Shown: piece by piece, positions 1 through 11,839 of the stretch
Position numbering within the stretch: the stretch's first letter is position 1
Layout of the letters: each line of letters starts with the position of its first letter
NCBI RefSeq assembly: GCF_000003815.2
Contig: NC_049987.1
Span: 10,141,727-10,170,611, forward strand
Source: Branchiostoma floridae
Lineage: Eukaryota > Chordata > Leptocardii > Amphioxiformes > Branchiostomatidae
Direction: 5' to 3'
DNA length: 28,885 nucleotides
The notes under the pieces: model-generated
What the model saw: only the letters and a program-made list of their open reading frames with translations
Told to the model about the DNA's origin: nothing
Database searches by the model: none
Made by a program: the position numbers and the translations under genes

Positions 1-3000
1 ATATGTACAAATAGCTAGAATGTCCTTGTAAGGATTTCCTCATTGCTGCTGTAAAGAGCAGGTTTTCTCCATTGGGCACCGCCTTGTGCCCATCAGAACT
101 CACCAGGAAGTTTCCTTTACGTGTGTCGATTGCATTTCGACCCTTAAGAAACGCCCTTGTGTATATTAAAATGGGTCGTAATGTCAGCGGTTGTGGTATA
201 GAAAAACATGGGAAGGTGCTAGGGGAATATTCCCCATCCATAATTGCTGGAATTTATGGTTATGAGTGTTGTAATGGCGACAGCCTGGTATCGGCGTCCC
301 TCGGCGCCCTATATCTTTCCTAGTTTCCCGCACAAATTGTCTAAAGACGAATGAGTCAAATTATTTAGCTATAAAACTGCAGTTCCTTATGTTTTATATT
401 GTCCTCAGACGCCAATGTGTAGACCGGGAGATAAATATGTAACCCCTTTTAGATCGCTGGCCTCCTGTACAGCTAATCGATAAATGGTCGAAGACGTCAG
501 TCCTCATCCACTTTTACTAAGACCTGAAGATTCTCCGAGTTTGGGGCAATCTTGAAAATGGCCTTGCGCTTAAGGAAACTGGTGTTACCAGTAATCTGTG
601 ATGTACGGCCACTGCATTTCAACTGGCCCACTTTGCAGATTTCATTAGCGATGCTAGATTGGCGGGGGCGCAGTGCCTGGATGTCGGTAGTTGAGGACAA
701 AATCTATTGCCTTAGACATTGCTACATCGATAAAGCGAAGCAAGAAGCATCCAGGGCGTTTTGGAATAATGGAAGAGGCGCCGACCGGAAATGCAAAAAC
801 GCCCAGTCTTAGCTAGGGATTGAGACTGCCACAAAGTTCTGTCAGAATGTAAAAATTATCAGTGATAACGTCCATTTCCTCAGCAAAGGGCTCAGCCAGC
901 TAGTATGCTTACCATCTCTTAGATCTACCCATTAGGGGAAGACTATCATCGTTCAAGGACTGACTCAACAATATGACAGCAATCCCCAAGGTCTGTTTTC
1001 TTCCATTTGTGCAATGTTGTTCACCGCCGTACTCTACGTACTAAAGTTCAATGTAATGCCCTCTTGGCGAGGCGATATGGCACCTTGCCCAATGGATCAA
1101 CATCCTCAGCATCAAGTGTAATACAGGACTGCCCTCGGGGGAAATCCGCCTGACTTTTCACATTTACAGTTTGAATATCAAAGGCCCCGCCGTGGTTCAG
1201 GAGCACCGGCCTTCCTACCACCGTAGTAAACTTTTTTCCGTATTATTGCATTTCGTGATTGGAGCATGATCCCAAGACATTTTTCCAATAATTCAAAACT
1301 TTGTTAACCGCTAACTTAATATGCCATACCTCACAAGAGCCAGGAAAGCCACGTGGAAATCAGTCAATCTAACCGAGAAGGACAGGTTCTGGAGAAAGGA
1401 ATCTCCTGTGTCAGTGAATGAATGTCAAGACGACTCTCCGTAACATGTGGCCATCAATACTTCATCTGCTCGCCAGGGTTTTCAGAGAGGGGGTAAGCCC
1501 CAATTGATGGCGTGGCATGCCTGATCAGTGGATGCCACCAAAACTACATATGTTGCGGTTTCCGTCTCCAAGGCGACGCTAACGTTATGCCTAAAGGCAA
1601 GATCCCTGTAATTTTTCTCACTGATCCTACCTCGCGCCATTCTGCCGCGAAATCCCTTAGAACTGTCCGAAAAGATCAGCATAGTCAGCCCAAGGCGGGA
1701 GAAATATGGCAACAAACTTCCTAAGGAAAGTTTCTAAGCGTGCAACAAGAATCAATATTCCTCTCTTCCGGATGACAAGAAAATAGGAGGATACCGATGT
1801 AAAGTGCCGGATTATGGAGGACCTTTATTGGCCTCAGCAAAAGTCAACAATATCAGTAGCATCGATCTTGCTGATCGGGATCCATACGGAAATTCTACAT
1901 GGCTACCTGCCTCTAAAATAGGGTATTATTCCGGGCCTTTGTAAAGCCAGGATAAAAAGAACTGGTCAGAAGTTTCCAATTGATTGATCACTGGAAGAAT
2001 GTATAATCTTACTCATATGAAGGCAGATCTCTTGTGATTACGACAGAATACCGACCTTTGTGCTTTTTCGTGAAAGGAATACTTATGAATTCCACTGAGG
2101 AAACGAGTCGACTATACATCTTTTCTATGATGATTAATTTCAGATGGTAATTTCTTTGTCGCAGTAGGGGATAACAGACACTTAACATCAGTGTTATTGT
2201 TAACCCATGGAGAGTTCGGTAATTGATGCCAGTACTGAGACGACGTAATGAGTAACTTAACATTCTTTTCAATATCCACAGACATCCCTGATGAAGATGA
2301 TTAAGCCATTATAGACCGCGCGACCATTAAAGCACGCATCTGTTTGGGCTGATGTGGCGACAATTACGGCATCAGCTGCTTGGCGAGGTGTTGATATGAA
2401 GTTATGAATACGTTCCTGTACCCCAGTGAACAGCCTGATATCGCAGCGGTAGTTTGTCGGGTGTTAGATTCCTATATCATCCAGCCATCTGTCGTCATTA
2501 TTTTGCCGTAAAACCCCGAGAGAGGGAAGTTCGGAGCTCTTTAACTACTGTTGAGGACATTGCAAACATCTGGCACCGCTACATCGGCAAAGTGACAGCC
2601 AAATAAAACACTATCAAGAGCGCGTTTTAACTAATTTCGTCTATAAAACCAGTAATCTTACAACCTGTCCCCTGATGTAATGCTAATACTTGTTTCTACA
2701 GGCGATGTATTGTACGTAACGATCAAGGTCTCTCTGGAAGTGGCACGTCAGCTTGTATCTGCTTCAAATTTATGCACAACTCGGAATGATTGGACTGTCG
2801 TGATTGTGATTTAGCCAAAGTGTGGATAATTCACCTCCGTAACAACACCGAATTAACCTTGAAATGTTAACGGAACGTTTCTGGTATACTAAATGCACGA
2901 CAGTGTGATTGAGGTTCTACGTAGAACCATATGCGATATTTACAAGCTTCTAGCCAAAGGAAATGTAGATATCGTGCACATGCATGTCTGCATTCAAAGC

Positions 3001-4868
3001 AACTCGACCAAGAAGGTCTCTGTATATTCTGCCATCTTATTAGAATTCGTCTCCATATTTTCCCTAAATATAGCTTTCACTGGAAAGAGCTCTACGCTAA
3101 CCATGACTACGTTAAAGGAATGCAAAAACAATATGCAAGGCAGAACAGAACATTTACTGAGTCGAAATGTTTGCATTGGATGACGTCTATTTTATCAAAC
3201 CATTCAAATTGTCGCATGTGTAACGAGGTCTTCAGAGGAAAGAAAAGAAGGCGGATGAAAGTATATCATCGTCCTTGTTACTTTTGATTTCTCTAAATAT
3301 GTCACCTGCAAATTTACTTCATAAGTAAGATTTATGTTTTATACAACCACGTTTAAGTGAAACCTTGAGGGAAATTAAAAGTAGTAACAGTAACTGCGGC
3401 GAGTATAATAGGCGTCCGCTTGTGGTTTGGGCGAGTACACAAGCCCCTGCCCTCCGTCCTTGTTCCGCCGGGATGACAATTCGTCACAGTCACCACATAT
3501 TAATCTGTGGCTTCTCCTGCAAGAAAACCCACGCAAGGAACCATGTCATATTCCAGATGAGCCTTTGTTTGTCTTTAATTCCAGAATGATTATGCTGTAT
3601 TATTTATCGACTCAATATATGGCTCTCAAAAGATATGGATGCATGCGTATTAATTAGTTTTATTATAGGACAACACGCTATTGACCTAATTCATCGATCT
3701 TTCTTGCTCGTGGGGCAAAGTTGAATAGCGGCTGCAGAGTCCGTTTCGTCAATGCCAGAATATAATGAGCGCAGCTGTATGCATGGCTTGATTTTCAGAC
3801 GGTAGGGTAGTTACGTTACATTGCCATCATCCGTCATTCCCGCAGTGTGATTCTCGGTGCTGAATAGGGGTCACGACACAGGCTTATGCTGAGCTCCATA
3901 TAGCCAGTATTTACGGACAGACTTCGCCGACACCCTCCCTTGAATTCCAGTACATTTACGTTACACTCGGGGCAGCTCAAACAAGAAGTTAAAAACTCCC
4001 TCTGTGAATATTATGTGTAATGTCCTTCACTTGATTACACATGCACTAGTGAGTCACGTGATCCTGGCAAGTCAAATATGGGAACGTTGACCTACGACAT
4101 GCATGACTACCGTCCTCGTGGAGGATTGCACAGGAGTGAAAATCGTAGTATGTCACGGAAACTCACGATTACCAATAATGCGATCGGTGTCGGAGAGTGG
4201 CTACAACGTTTGTAGTTTTAACCCCTGCCACGAGATCTATGCCGGTCTCGTAGGGTGACGATGACTTACAATTCGGCGGTTGAAATTTACGTTGGATCCC
4301 CGCCAGGCACGACAAATAAGTCTGCTGATGCGTTCGAAATATTCTATTCAGCGTCCGTGATATAGTGGTTAGAGGTCAGCGATAGGTTGCCCACCTTCAC
4401 ATCGTGACGCCAGAAGGTACCACTTATCTCTATTTGTTCCCGCTGGAAGAAGACCCGGGTCCACACCACTGCGAGGGCAGCGTGTACTGCTTGCAGCTCT
4501 GACTGAATCATACGCTCGTACCGCAGCAGAGAAACAGACCACAATAGGAAGGCGGAGCGTACAGCTGCAGTGAGTAGGTGACACAGGCGTACAAGTGCGC
4601 CGCCCCACCGCCGGAGCACGTGTGTTTCTAATTCCGTGATTTAATTTGACCGGCAGGCTTCATTTAGATGAGACAGAAATCTTGATAACGCTGAGTGGTG
4701 ATCGATTCATTCCCTGGCTGGCAACAAATCAGGACGGATGGGCCTTGCTTGTTCCTGTCTTTCGCGAATCTTGATGTATCACGCAGTATAATGCCCCCCA
4801 AGGCCTCGCCCTGTCCACCGACTCGAAGCGCTACTTCCTATCTACCACTGTGAGAACGAGGAGGTGAA
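1..4868. other. Upstream non-coding region
   Basis: Nothing here can be supported as a gene on either strand. The open frames are short, overlap one another on several frames, and show no recognisable domain. The longest pair (about 2893-3287, + strand) is open in two frames over the same bases, as expected by chance. A G+C-rich patch at 4344-4620 is listed separately. The last few hundred bases should hold the promoter and 5' UTR of the Ig gene that starts at 4869, but I see no convincing TATA box there. A TGA at 4851-4853 lies in frame upstream of the proposed start codon. Confidence 0.6.
4344..4620. other. G+C-rich patch with weak tRNA-like A/B box motifs
   Basis: This stretch is visibly richer in G+C than its surroundings and is open in two frames on the minus strand (4344-4619 and 4369-4608), with no domain I recognise. 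At its left end TAGTGGTTAG (4363-4372) resembles the A box of tRNA-Asp/Glu-type promoters, and GGGTCCACACC (4457-4467) matches the B box with two mismatches. The spacing is too wide for an intact tRNA, so an old tRNA-derived SINE is possible. On the + strand, GTGAGT after TGCA (near 4570) could also be a splice donor of a 5' UTR exon of the downstream gene. None of these readings is proven. Confidence 0.25.
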
Positions 4869-4929
4869 ATGGCTCCATTTTGGGCTGCAGCTGGCGTTAC
4901 TGTTCTGGAACTCGCCATGGTGCTGAAAG
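4869..4929 (+). CDS. Exon 1 of Ig-superfamily gene: start codon and signal peptide
   Basis: The exon encodes 20 residues plus the first base of codon 21. It starts at ATG 4869 in a good initiation context (A at -3, G at +4), with an in-frame TGA 18 bases upstream. The peptide begins MAPFWAAAG and is mostly hydrophobic, as expected for a signal peptide. It lacks an N-terminal basic residue and carries one Glu, so it is not textbook. The exon ends AAAG followed by a consensus donor GTGAGT (4930-4935), which is phase 1. Joined to exon 2 the sequence reads on as ..LKVIA/NVPS.., where Val and Ala satisfy the -3/-1 signal peptidase rule. The link to exon 2 across 18.2 kb is inferred from phase, donor quality and signal-peptide character. 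A different or additional first exon cannot be excluded. Confidence 0.62.
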
Positions 4930-5211
4930 GTGAGTAGTTATTAGCCTACCGCGATCTACTTCACTTCCCACACGGAGCCGCCCCGTTCTTCCCATTTATT
5001 CACGGCTGGGGGAAAACTTAGGCAAAGTGCAGTGAGAACAAGTAGAGATTTTCCAGGGGGCGGGAAGTCAATTGAGTTATCACTACAAGGCAGACACGCA
5101 CAGCTGGGGCACGCATTCAACTTGCATCCACGTCTAATAATTGTTTGTTCGATTTACGTGGACAGCATACGACTACAAACGCAAGCGCTGCTCATTAAAC
5201 TTGAAAGTTTC

Positions 5212-5248
5212 TATAAAAGGTTGCTGCGGTTATGCCTTTACTCAGTTC
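5212..5248 (+). promoter_or_regulatory. TATA box and initiator-like pair inside intron 1
   Basis: TATAAAAGG at 5212-5220 is a full TATA consensus. TCAGTTC at 5242-5248 matches the initiator pattern YYANWYY, with its A at 5244, 32 bases from the first T of the TATA box. That is the normal spacing for a TATA-dependent start. A donor-like AAG/GTAGGC follows at 5281-5289, so a short non-coding alternative first exon is conceivable. This is motif evidence only; both motifs can occur by chance in A+T-rich DNA. Confidence 0.25.
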
Positions 5249-6618
5249 CTGCTTTTTCCACGCAGAGACAAACGGCCAACAAGGTAGGCATTAATGTAAG
5301 ACAACGGATTGTGCTCCGTGGAATATATGCCAAACCTTAATGCACTAAAATTATCTTAACCGTTTGACCTCTGTGGGTTAATAACCCAGCAAATCATCAA
5401 GAAATAAGGTTTCTCCGCGGGTTCCTTATTGATACCTTTACAGCATCCAGCACGTTATTCATGGCTGTATAATTTTTCCCCGCGAAGATCGACCGAACTT
5501 TTAAGGCTTTATGGCAGGCTGGAAATTGAGGGTAAGGATATTCGATTTTTGAGCGTACCTTCTTCGATAAAAGTCTTTTTATTCCTTTCTCTCCACACAT
5601 GGCTTAATTCTATCGACAGTGGACCTTTAATCTGGGCACCAATATGTCTGGCACCGGTACGTGCGTGTTTCGTGTGAGGATAAAAAAAGAACCTTAAAGA
5701 ATCTTTCCCCGGTGTAAGAAGGGATTTTATGGATCCTATAATGGAGTTTGGTATCCCGTGCCTTACCGAGAGACGAGCACATTATTCGCTCCGCGGTGAG
5801 ACAGCCCGTCAGTATGAATAATTTCATCAGATCAGAGAGCTTGATTCATGAGGAGACGTCTGCAGAGAGAAGTTATGAAATCATTCTTTCTGACAGCTCC
5901 TCATACGTGACCGCAGCCCAGCCATCACTTTAATCCGTCCTCTGGGACACAATAGCTCCGCAGATCCTCACCTATTGCACAAGACCGCGTGCTGGCCAGA
6001 GATTAAGAACAATATTCAATAATTAATCATTAAGGTCTTCCATTGGCAGCACTTTTATAGCAAGCTCTTCGCTTGATAATATCCTTGGTGGAAGTAATGA
6101 GAAGACGTGTTTTCGTCTCCAAACTAAGTACTATTCATTATATAAAGTGCTATTAAATCAATCATGGACTCAAGATCGATAGCGTGATTATCCCACAGAT
6201 AAACTTTGGAGAACCCCTAGTACTCTTCATTTGTCATTTGCAACCTCAGACTTATATTGCAATTAAAGTCCTACCTCCGCAATGACTAAACATTCATCAA
6301 CAGGATTAAATATTCGCTTCCAGCGTGTTGATTTTTGTAATTTATTCTATTAATAACAGGCACAGCGGTTATTATATGAACTAGATGGATTAGATATCTT
6401 CTAGGTATGGATCATGAAAAATACTGAACGTTGCAAAATATATAAATTCAAGGCTTAGATTGCTCTTTACTAATCTTGTATTCTTTTATTTTAAGTTCAT
6501 GAGTTGGGTAAGAAATCTCGAAGTCAGATGTATATTTGTCTGAATCCTTAACTCTAAATACATGTAAAACTCGTTATGGCGTAACACAGTAGATTTCTAC
6601 TTTAGAGCACAATCTGCA

Positions 6619-6739
6619 TAGTTTGAGTATCCGCCTTGTTATTTTTCCGGGGCTCCCATACTCAACCTCACCAGCCAGGTTGGTTGGTAAGGGGACGAAT
6701 GGGAACCCCGGTAAACTAACAAGGCGGATACTCAAACTA
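6619..6739. mobile_element. Non-autonomous DNA transposon (MITE), 121 bp, perfect 23-bp TIRs
   Basis: The element begins TAGTTTGAGTATCCGCCTTG (6619) and ends with the exact inverted complement (6717-6739), giving perfect 23-bp terminal inverted repeats. Pairing continues imperfectly inward (about 6642-6660 against 6700-6716), so most of the element can fold into one hairpin around a short centre. It is flanked by an exact 9-bp direct repeat, CAATCTGCA, at 6610-6618 and 6740-6748. A 9-bp target duplication with long TIRs is typical of Mutator-like (MULE) elements, so a MULE-derived MITE is my inference. The intact TIRs and target duplication suggest a recent insertion. It carries no coding capacity. 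Confidence 0.85.
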
Positions 6740-7435
6740 CAATCTGCACATGTAGATAGGGTTATTTGATCAACACACATGTACACTAAGACGGACCCCT
6801 ATTGTTCTTGGTAAAGATGGCGGGTTAACACTAGCTCTCCATGTGTGTATTTTCTCAACTGGGACCTTCATTTAACGCCATATCTAAGAGACGTCCCTAG
6901 CTAAATCTAGGTACTCATTTACACTTCAGTCCGGTGAGGAAAATTGGTACTAAGTGTCTTTCCCAGGGGCATAACATACGGACCTGTCAGGTTATCCGCA
7001 AACCTTAATACTTGTACAATGCTACCATATGCCTACCGCGCCATAGCAAAATATCACAAGTTATGTATCACCCCCGCAGCACAGAGTTCTCAAAGCAAGC
7101 TAGCATCCCGGTGACATACGTTGCAATTACTTTACCATCGAGCCTTAAAATAAGTGAGCAACGAGGTTCTACACAGTTCCATTAGATACATCATATGTGA
7201 GGCGTGAAATGGGGCATTGGAATCACTTAATAGCTCTGGGGAAAATCCCCAACCTGGTTCCCTACCCTTAATTGCTCGTAACCTTTTATAACCGGAAGCT
7301 TTCTTATTCTTTTCCGAGTTCCGTATCGAGATTTGTGCTACGCATTTCAATCAAAAGTTTGCTCTGAATTCATCTTCAATCAATTGTCCGAAAAGAACGT
7401 TTAAACAGGTTTCATTATTATTTACACTATTGCAC

Positions 7436-7453
7436 ATATATATATATATATAT
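7436..7453. repeat. (AT)9 microsatellite
   Basis: Eighteen bases of uninterrupted AT dinucleotide repeat lie within intron 1. Confidence 0.95.
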
Positions 7454-9484
7454 CACATGCATCTGCAACAATATTTCTAGCAACTAGAAAAAATCATACC
7501 TTCATTTTTAAGGTGTTAATCTACTGTGCATGTTGTGATGTAGTCAATCATAATTTGATATATTGGTGACTGAAAGCAGCTAGATTTACTTTTAATATGA
7601 TATCACATTAGGAAGACGTTAAGCACAATTTACCTTGATGAAATCGCTAGAATTCTTAACATTAATAACCTGTTACATTCTTTAATAATGATACAAAAGC
7701 TCGCCTGATAGATTAAATCCTAATATATGCGTACATGTGCCACATTTCATCGCTTCTTCTGTCATTAATTCACCTTATAGGGGTGTGATCTTACTAGAGA
7801 CACATTGCTTTAGTGAGAAAACTGTCGAGATGTATAAAGATGAAAGGCATGTGTGAGCGTCCTGTGAAAAGAAATTGGAAGAATATATATAGAGCGTCTC
7901 TTGTTCTCTGTCAGGTGCAATCCCGACAGACAGGTAAATGATTTATGAGGCATAAATAGAGCAGCACGTAGGTGTAGAATGGTTAATGTGTGACATTAAA
8001 CATTTTCTTATCCCCCACATCCCGCCAGGTGATCCATGACTTGCATATGGTCCTAAGCAGTTGGACACACTCCGCAGGCCGCCACAGTGTCGCCTTGTAC
8101 CGTGCTGTTTCCCCCGTATGAAATATCCCCGGGCTCGGCGTCATTAATAGGCGGTATTTCCTGAATTCCGGTATTGCGTAGCACGCCTGGGGCCCGGTCC
8201 TGACATGCCTTTCAAGCTCGCCGTTTCTCCGCGCTGAAGGGAAATCCTGCATGAAACCTTTCCTGAGCACATTGCACGGGGATTGAGCACCTCATGCCTA
8301 CATCTGTACATCTCCATTAGCTCCTGCTGCTGAAATATACGAGGATGCCATAGGGAATATTCCGCCTTCACAGTTCACATAAAGGTTGCATTTGCATGAT
8401 TTAAGCGGAAGAAGGGGGGAAGCATCAACTTTTTCCCGGCTTTACAACTACTGCTTTTACCCCCAGGCAATATTGCATGCGTCAAAAATATCCTAAGTGC
8501 ATCGCTCTTGGGTCATTTTCTTTTAACCCCTTTAAGAGCGGACACCAATAGACTACGAACTTTTGACATCGAATGAGCTGGAGAAATTGATATTCGAAAA
8601 CTTCTCCTGTAGATTATTTCTTTCAGTAGAAAATGCCATTACTGCCACAAGTGTCACTTTTATGCGTTTGCTTCTGCACAAGCATTAGAATATACCCGCG
8701 GACATATGGGAGAGTTACTTTTGTTAACTATTTATCAAATACAGATGTAACTACGCTAACGCTAACGCATTGGTCAAGTTATCTATTGAAATCAAAAGTA
8801 AATCAAATCAATTCTAACCTTCATTAGTTGTGCCATCTTACAAGCCCAGATGCGGAGACGTAAAACTCGATAAAAAATCAAGCAGAACGCTTAACTCGTT
8901 TTCTTATACTTCAAGAAAATAAAAGAAGCTATTGCAATAGTACGTTCCTCAGTACGCCCACAAATCAGCGTGTCAGTAAATGCATTTCTTTTTCTATCAC
9001 TTGCACAGCCATATCGAAGACATAAACGCGTGTTCACAGTGGAGATATCGGTACACACTATAGATTCTACTACATCTGAGCCGGCTTAAGATCTTAGGAT
9101 AAGGTCGCTTTTTTGTAAAACAAAAAGATCCCGAAATGAGGAAATAATTCTTTTTACTTATTTATATCGCTATCATTGTCGTATTTCGATCTTAAGTTTT
9201 TCTTTTATGTTGGGATCAACGAAAATCAATTCGTAATTCTCCGCGCACCGCTCGCTGTGACTCGGCTTCTTTGTGTGCATAATTTAGACGTATGGCATCT
9301 AACATTTACCACTGACCATATAATAGCATGCTGCAGAATGATATATCACCGTGCTATTTCATGGGAGGATTTCAAAGATATGAAATTTTTGTATATTCCC
9401 TTTCCTGTCAACTTCAATTCGTTCCCATCCCGCCATGAACTTATGATTGAATAAAGCAATGGCCGCCTACTGTCCAACCTGACG

Positions 9485-9680
9485 TTAACGTCCAATTCCA
9501 CTAAAGCAGTCACCAGGCTACTGTCACACTGCGACCCAATATTTGAAATTACAAATTTTCTAGTTAAAAAGCAATTATGTTTACGCTTGGCGTGTTTGGA
9601 TGTCTTCCCTGTCTTTTTAAACATTTTGCCTGGTATTGCAATCATAATATCTAGGATTGCATCTACTAAAGGGTGTATCT
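9485..9680. mobile_element. Degraded TTAA-type MITE copy
   Basis: A TTAA at 9485-9488 is followed by a left arm (about 9490-9550) that aligns by eye with the left arm of the 11840 copy: TCCAATTCCA, then CAGTCACC, then CACTGCGACCCAATATTTG. The interior (about 9570-9660), with TTTACGCTTGGCGTG and GATGTCTTCC, resembles the reverse complement of the family interior. The right arm could not be defined, so the end is approximate. Confidence 0.5.
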
Positions 9681-9689
9681 CATTTAAGA

Positions 9690-9835
9690 TGCGGTATGTT
9701 TGCTGCGAGTGAGTTGTTTGGCACAGCGCTCAAAAGTTTCATCGATAAAACAATATTTTTACGCTTTGCGTGCTTTGTTGTCTGTCTACTCATACTTGTA
9801 CGTTTTACATAATATTCACAGCTTAAAGCCATTGG
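9690..9835. mobile_element. Degraded MITE copy, interior part
   Basis: The stretch ATTTTTACGCTTTGCGTGC, followed by TTTGTTGTCTG and CTCATACTTGTACG (about 9750-9812), aligns with the reverse complement of the interior of the copies at 22150 and 28283. The terminal arms are not clear. It lies directly after the 9485 copy, so the two may be overlapping or nested remains. Confidence 0.5.
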
Positions 9836-10116
9836 TCACGGAAATTTGATTTAGAAAGAAGCGGCACCGCCAACGTACCACAGTCAAACTAGTGAGATAC
9901 CACATTTGATATGTAGCCCCACGAGTGTGTAAATCACAGTACGCAACTCATACGCATCCCAACCGATGGTTTTATGCCATGTTTATTAGTTACGCGTACT
10001 GGGCCGTACTTTGCGTATGCCAGCGTACCTAAAACTGATACAAAACGAATGAGTTGGGTATGATGTGCTTACGACTACATATGCAAGAAAGTGTCAATGC
10101 AGACGTCATACGGACT

Positions 10117-10140
10117 TGATATACACACTCGTGTATATCA
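10117..10140. repeat. Perfect 10-bp hairpin
   Basis: TGATATACAC (10117-10126) and GTGTATATCA (10131-10140) pair perfectly around a 4-base loop. It lies just before a MITE terminal fragment; no function can be assigned. Confidence 0.7.
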
Positions 10141-10153
10141 CACTCACATATCC

Positions 10154-10215
10154 TTAGGTCGCACGGAGATCGCAAGGTGATCGCCATCCAGTGGAATGAG
10201 GGACGCCCCCCCCCC
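10154..10215. mobile_element. MITE terminal fragment ending at a C10 run
   Basis: The sequence TTAGGTCGCACGG, followed by GATCGCCATCCAGTGGAATG (to about 10199), matches the reverse complement of the left arm of the copy at 11840 and the right arm of the copy at 22805. Only one arm is recognisable. A 10-base C run (10206-10215) follows. Confidence 0.55.
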
Positions 10216-10974
10216 AGCGGGGAATGTGAGGGGGCGGAAAATGCTTCCCCGACCTGTAAAATCAATACAGACGGTAACTAACCAGACTCTTTATACCCTA
10301 CACTGGTAGTAAGTTCAAAGAAAAATACCATGCGAAAATATAATTCGTATCGATCTTCGTAGTTATGACAACTTTAAAGTCTAAAACTGATTGTCAGGCG
10401 CAGTGAAGAGTCGTTATGGGATAGAAGTGGTCTGAGCTGAGCCAAAAGTGCATGTCCAATTGGCCGTCAGCTGACATGGTGTATCTTCGAAACAAAATGC
10501 AAGGAAAGTAATACTTTTCATCCTTACAACAACATGAATTTAGGCTATTCGGAGAAAATGTAAAGACATCAGGAGAAATAAAAATGGACCTCAATATAGA
10601 GTTAAGCAATTATAGTGATGAAGTTGCCTTGATTAAACTCAGGCGCTCACGAAAATCGAACGACTTGGTTACAATTTGCCTAAAATATTAATTGATATTA
10701 CGTTTTAGCGGCATCAATGGAAACTGTCATAGTTATGCATAATCTTAGCTCGACTTCCTTCTGTATATGAAAATAACTTGATATCATATTACTCACCGCG
10801 ATCACTTATATATTATAATGAATCGTAAATAACTGCGATGAAGTACGTGTATGTGCTCGGTTCGTATTCTTTACGTATGTCATATGTCCTGGAAGATTAG
10901 CTGAGTACATTTTGTAAAGTTTGTATGTCAGCTATTGGACTAATAAAGTATCCAAAGTATCCGAGTATCCAAAA

Positions 10975-11180
10975 ATCGCGCTGTGACCTAAAATTTAATA
11001 GATTGCCGACGAATTTCGTAGATATAAAAAAAAGGCGTATTTCTTTTTCAGCCAAAAAATCATAGAAAAAGTAATCAGATCTAATATTTTCATAATTTTT
11101 CATGATATTCAAATAGTGACGTCAATTGTATACACAAATTCAATTTAGGTCGTATCGCGATCACCTTCAGTTTAGTGGGG
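10975..11180. mobile_element. TTAA-type MITE copy, about 205 bp
   Basis: The left arm ATCGCGCTGTGACCTAAAAT (10975) faces the right arm AATTTAGGTCGTATCGCGAT (ending about 11162), an inverted repeat of roughly 20 bp with a few mismatches. Beyond it, CACCTTCAGTTTAGTGGGG corresponds to the outer terminus seen in the 22805 copy. The A+T-rich interior is non-coding. Its right end abuts the small TIR element that begins at about 11187. Confidence 0.65.
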
Positions 11181-11186
11181 TCTAAG

Positions 11187-11273
11187 TAGCCTGGGTACTT
11201 ATAATTATTTTGCTTATTTTTGTAGGGTAGCAAGTGTAATAAGGAACCCCGGTATCGGATGGTACCCAGGCTA
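11187..11273. mobile_element. Small TIR element, 87 bp, flanked by GGGTCTAA direct repeats
   Basis: TAGCCTGGGTAC (11187-11198) and GTACCCAGGCTA (11262-11273) form perfect 12-bp terminal inverted repeats. They are flanked by GGGTCTAA at 11178-11185 and 11274-11281, with one extra G on the left, consistent with an 8-9 bp target duplication. The right half contains GGAACCCCGGTA, also found in the right arm of the 6619-6739 element, so the two may share ancestry. It is non-coding and inserted right at the end of the neighbouring MITE. Confidence 0.72.
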
Positions 11274-11617
11274 GGGTCTAACGTCTCTGCTCATCAAGGC
11301 TTATAATGTATTCGCGTACGTTTTCGAACTAACACATACCAATTCTAAATCTTCCCACCTTCATTAATAATTCTAACCCAGTCGTCACGTTGACAGCTCT
11401 AACTACTTAGATAATGAAACACCATCAATCAATACAGCACAGGCCTAACTGCCAATGCCGATACATTCTGTGGAAGATTGCAATTGTCAGTGTCTAGACC
11501 TGTGACGACAGTTTATATGTTGAACTGACGTCTGGTTGTCTACAGTTAACATACGAATTTAGACTTCATTTGAAAATAATTTTGTCTATGCTTTTTAGGC
11601 CACTTTTCTTAAATACG

Positions 11618-11816
11618 TCTCTAACGATTTTTTAAATAATCTATACATTGTGTAATATGTAAAAGTATGACGTAGAAGACAACAAAATGCACCAAACGTA
11701 AGAAAATTCGTTTTTTTTTTATCTCTGAAATTCGTTGAGTAATCTTTTGAACCCCACAGTGCCACACAAACAAACAAACAAACACCGGCGCCCCAAGTGC
11801 AGCGAGATACCACCTT
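11618..11816. mobile_element. TTAA-type MITE copy, left arm lost
   Basis: The interior, with ACGATTTTTTAAATAATC (from 11624), ATATGTAAAAGTATGACG and GAAGACAACAAAATGCACC, aligns well with the copies at 22150 and 28283. It is followed by the shared ATCTCTGAAATTCGTTGAGT. The right arm GAACCCCACAGTG is interrupted by a (CAAA)n stretch at about 11766-11783 before the terminus AAGTGCAGCGAGATACCACC. No matching left arm was found, so this copy is truncated or its left end has diverged. Confidence 0.7.
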
Positions 11817-11839
11817 TTGCTAGATGCTCACATTTTTGG

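Noticed and set aside
2893-3287. Two overlapping + strand open frames; one contains VDIVHMH, faintly like a GT4 glycosyltransferase (PIG-A type) motif
   Set aside because: The resemblance is confined to short patches, does not continue beyond the stop at 3181-3183, and both frames are open over the same bases. Likely chance.
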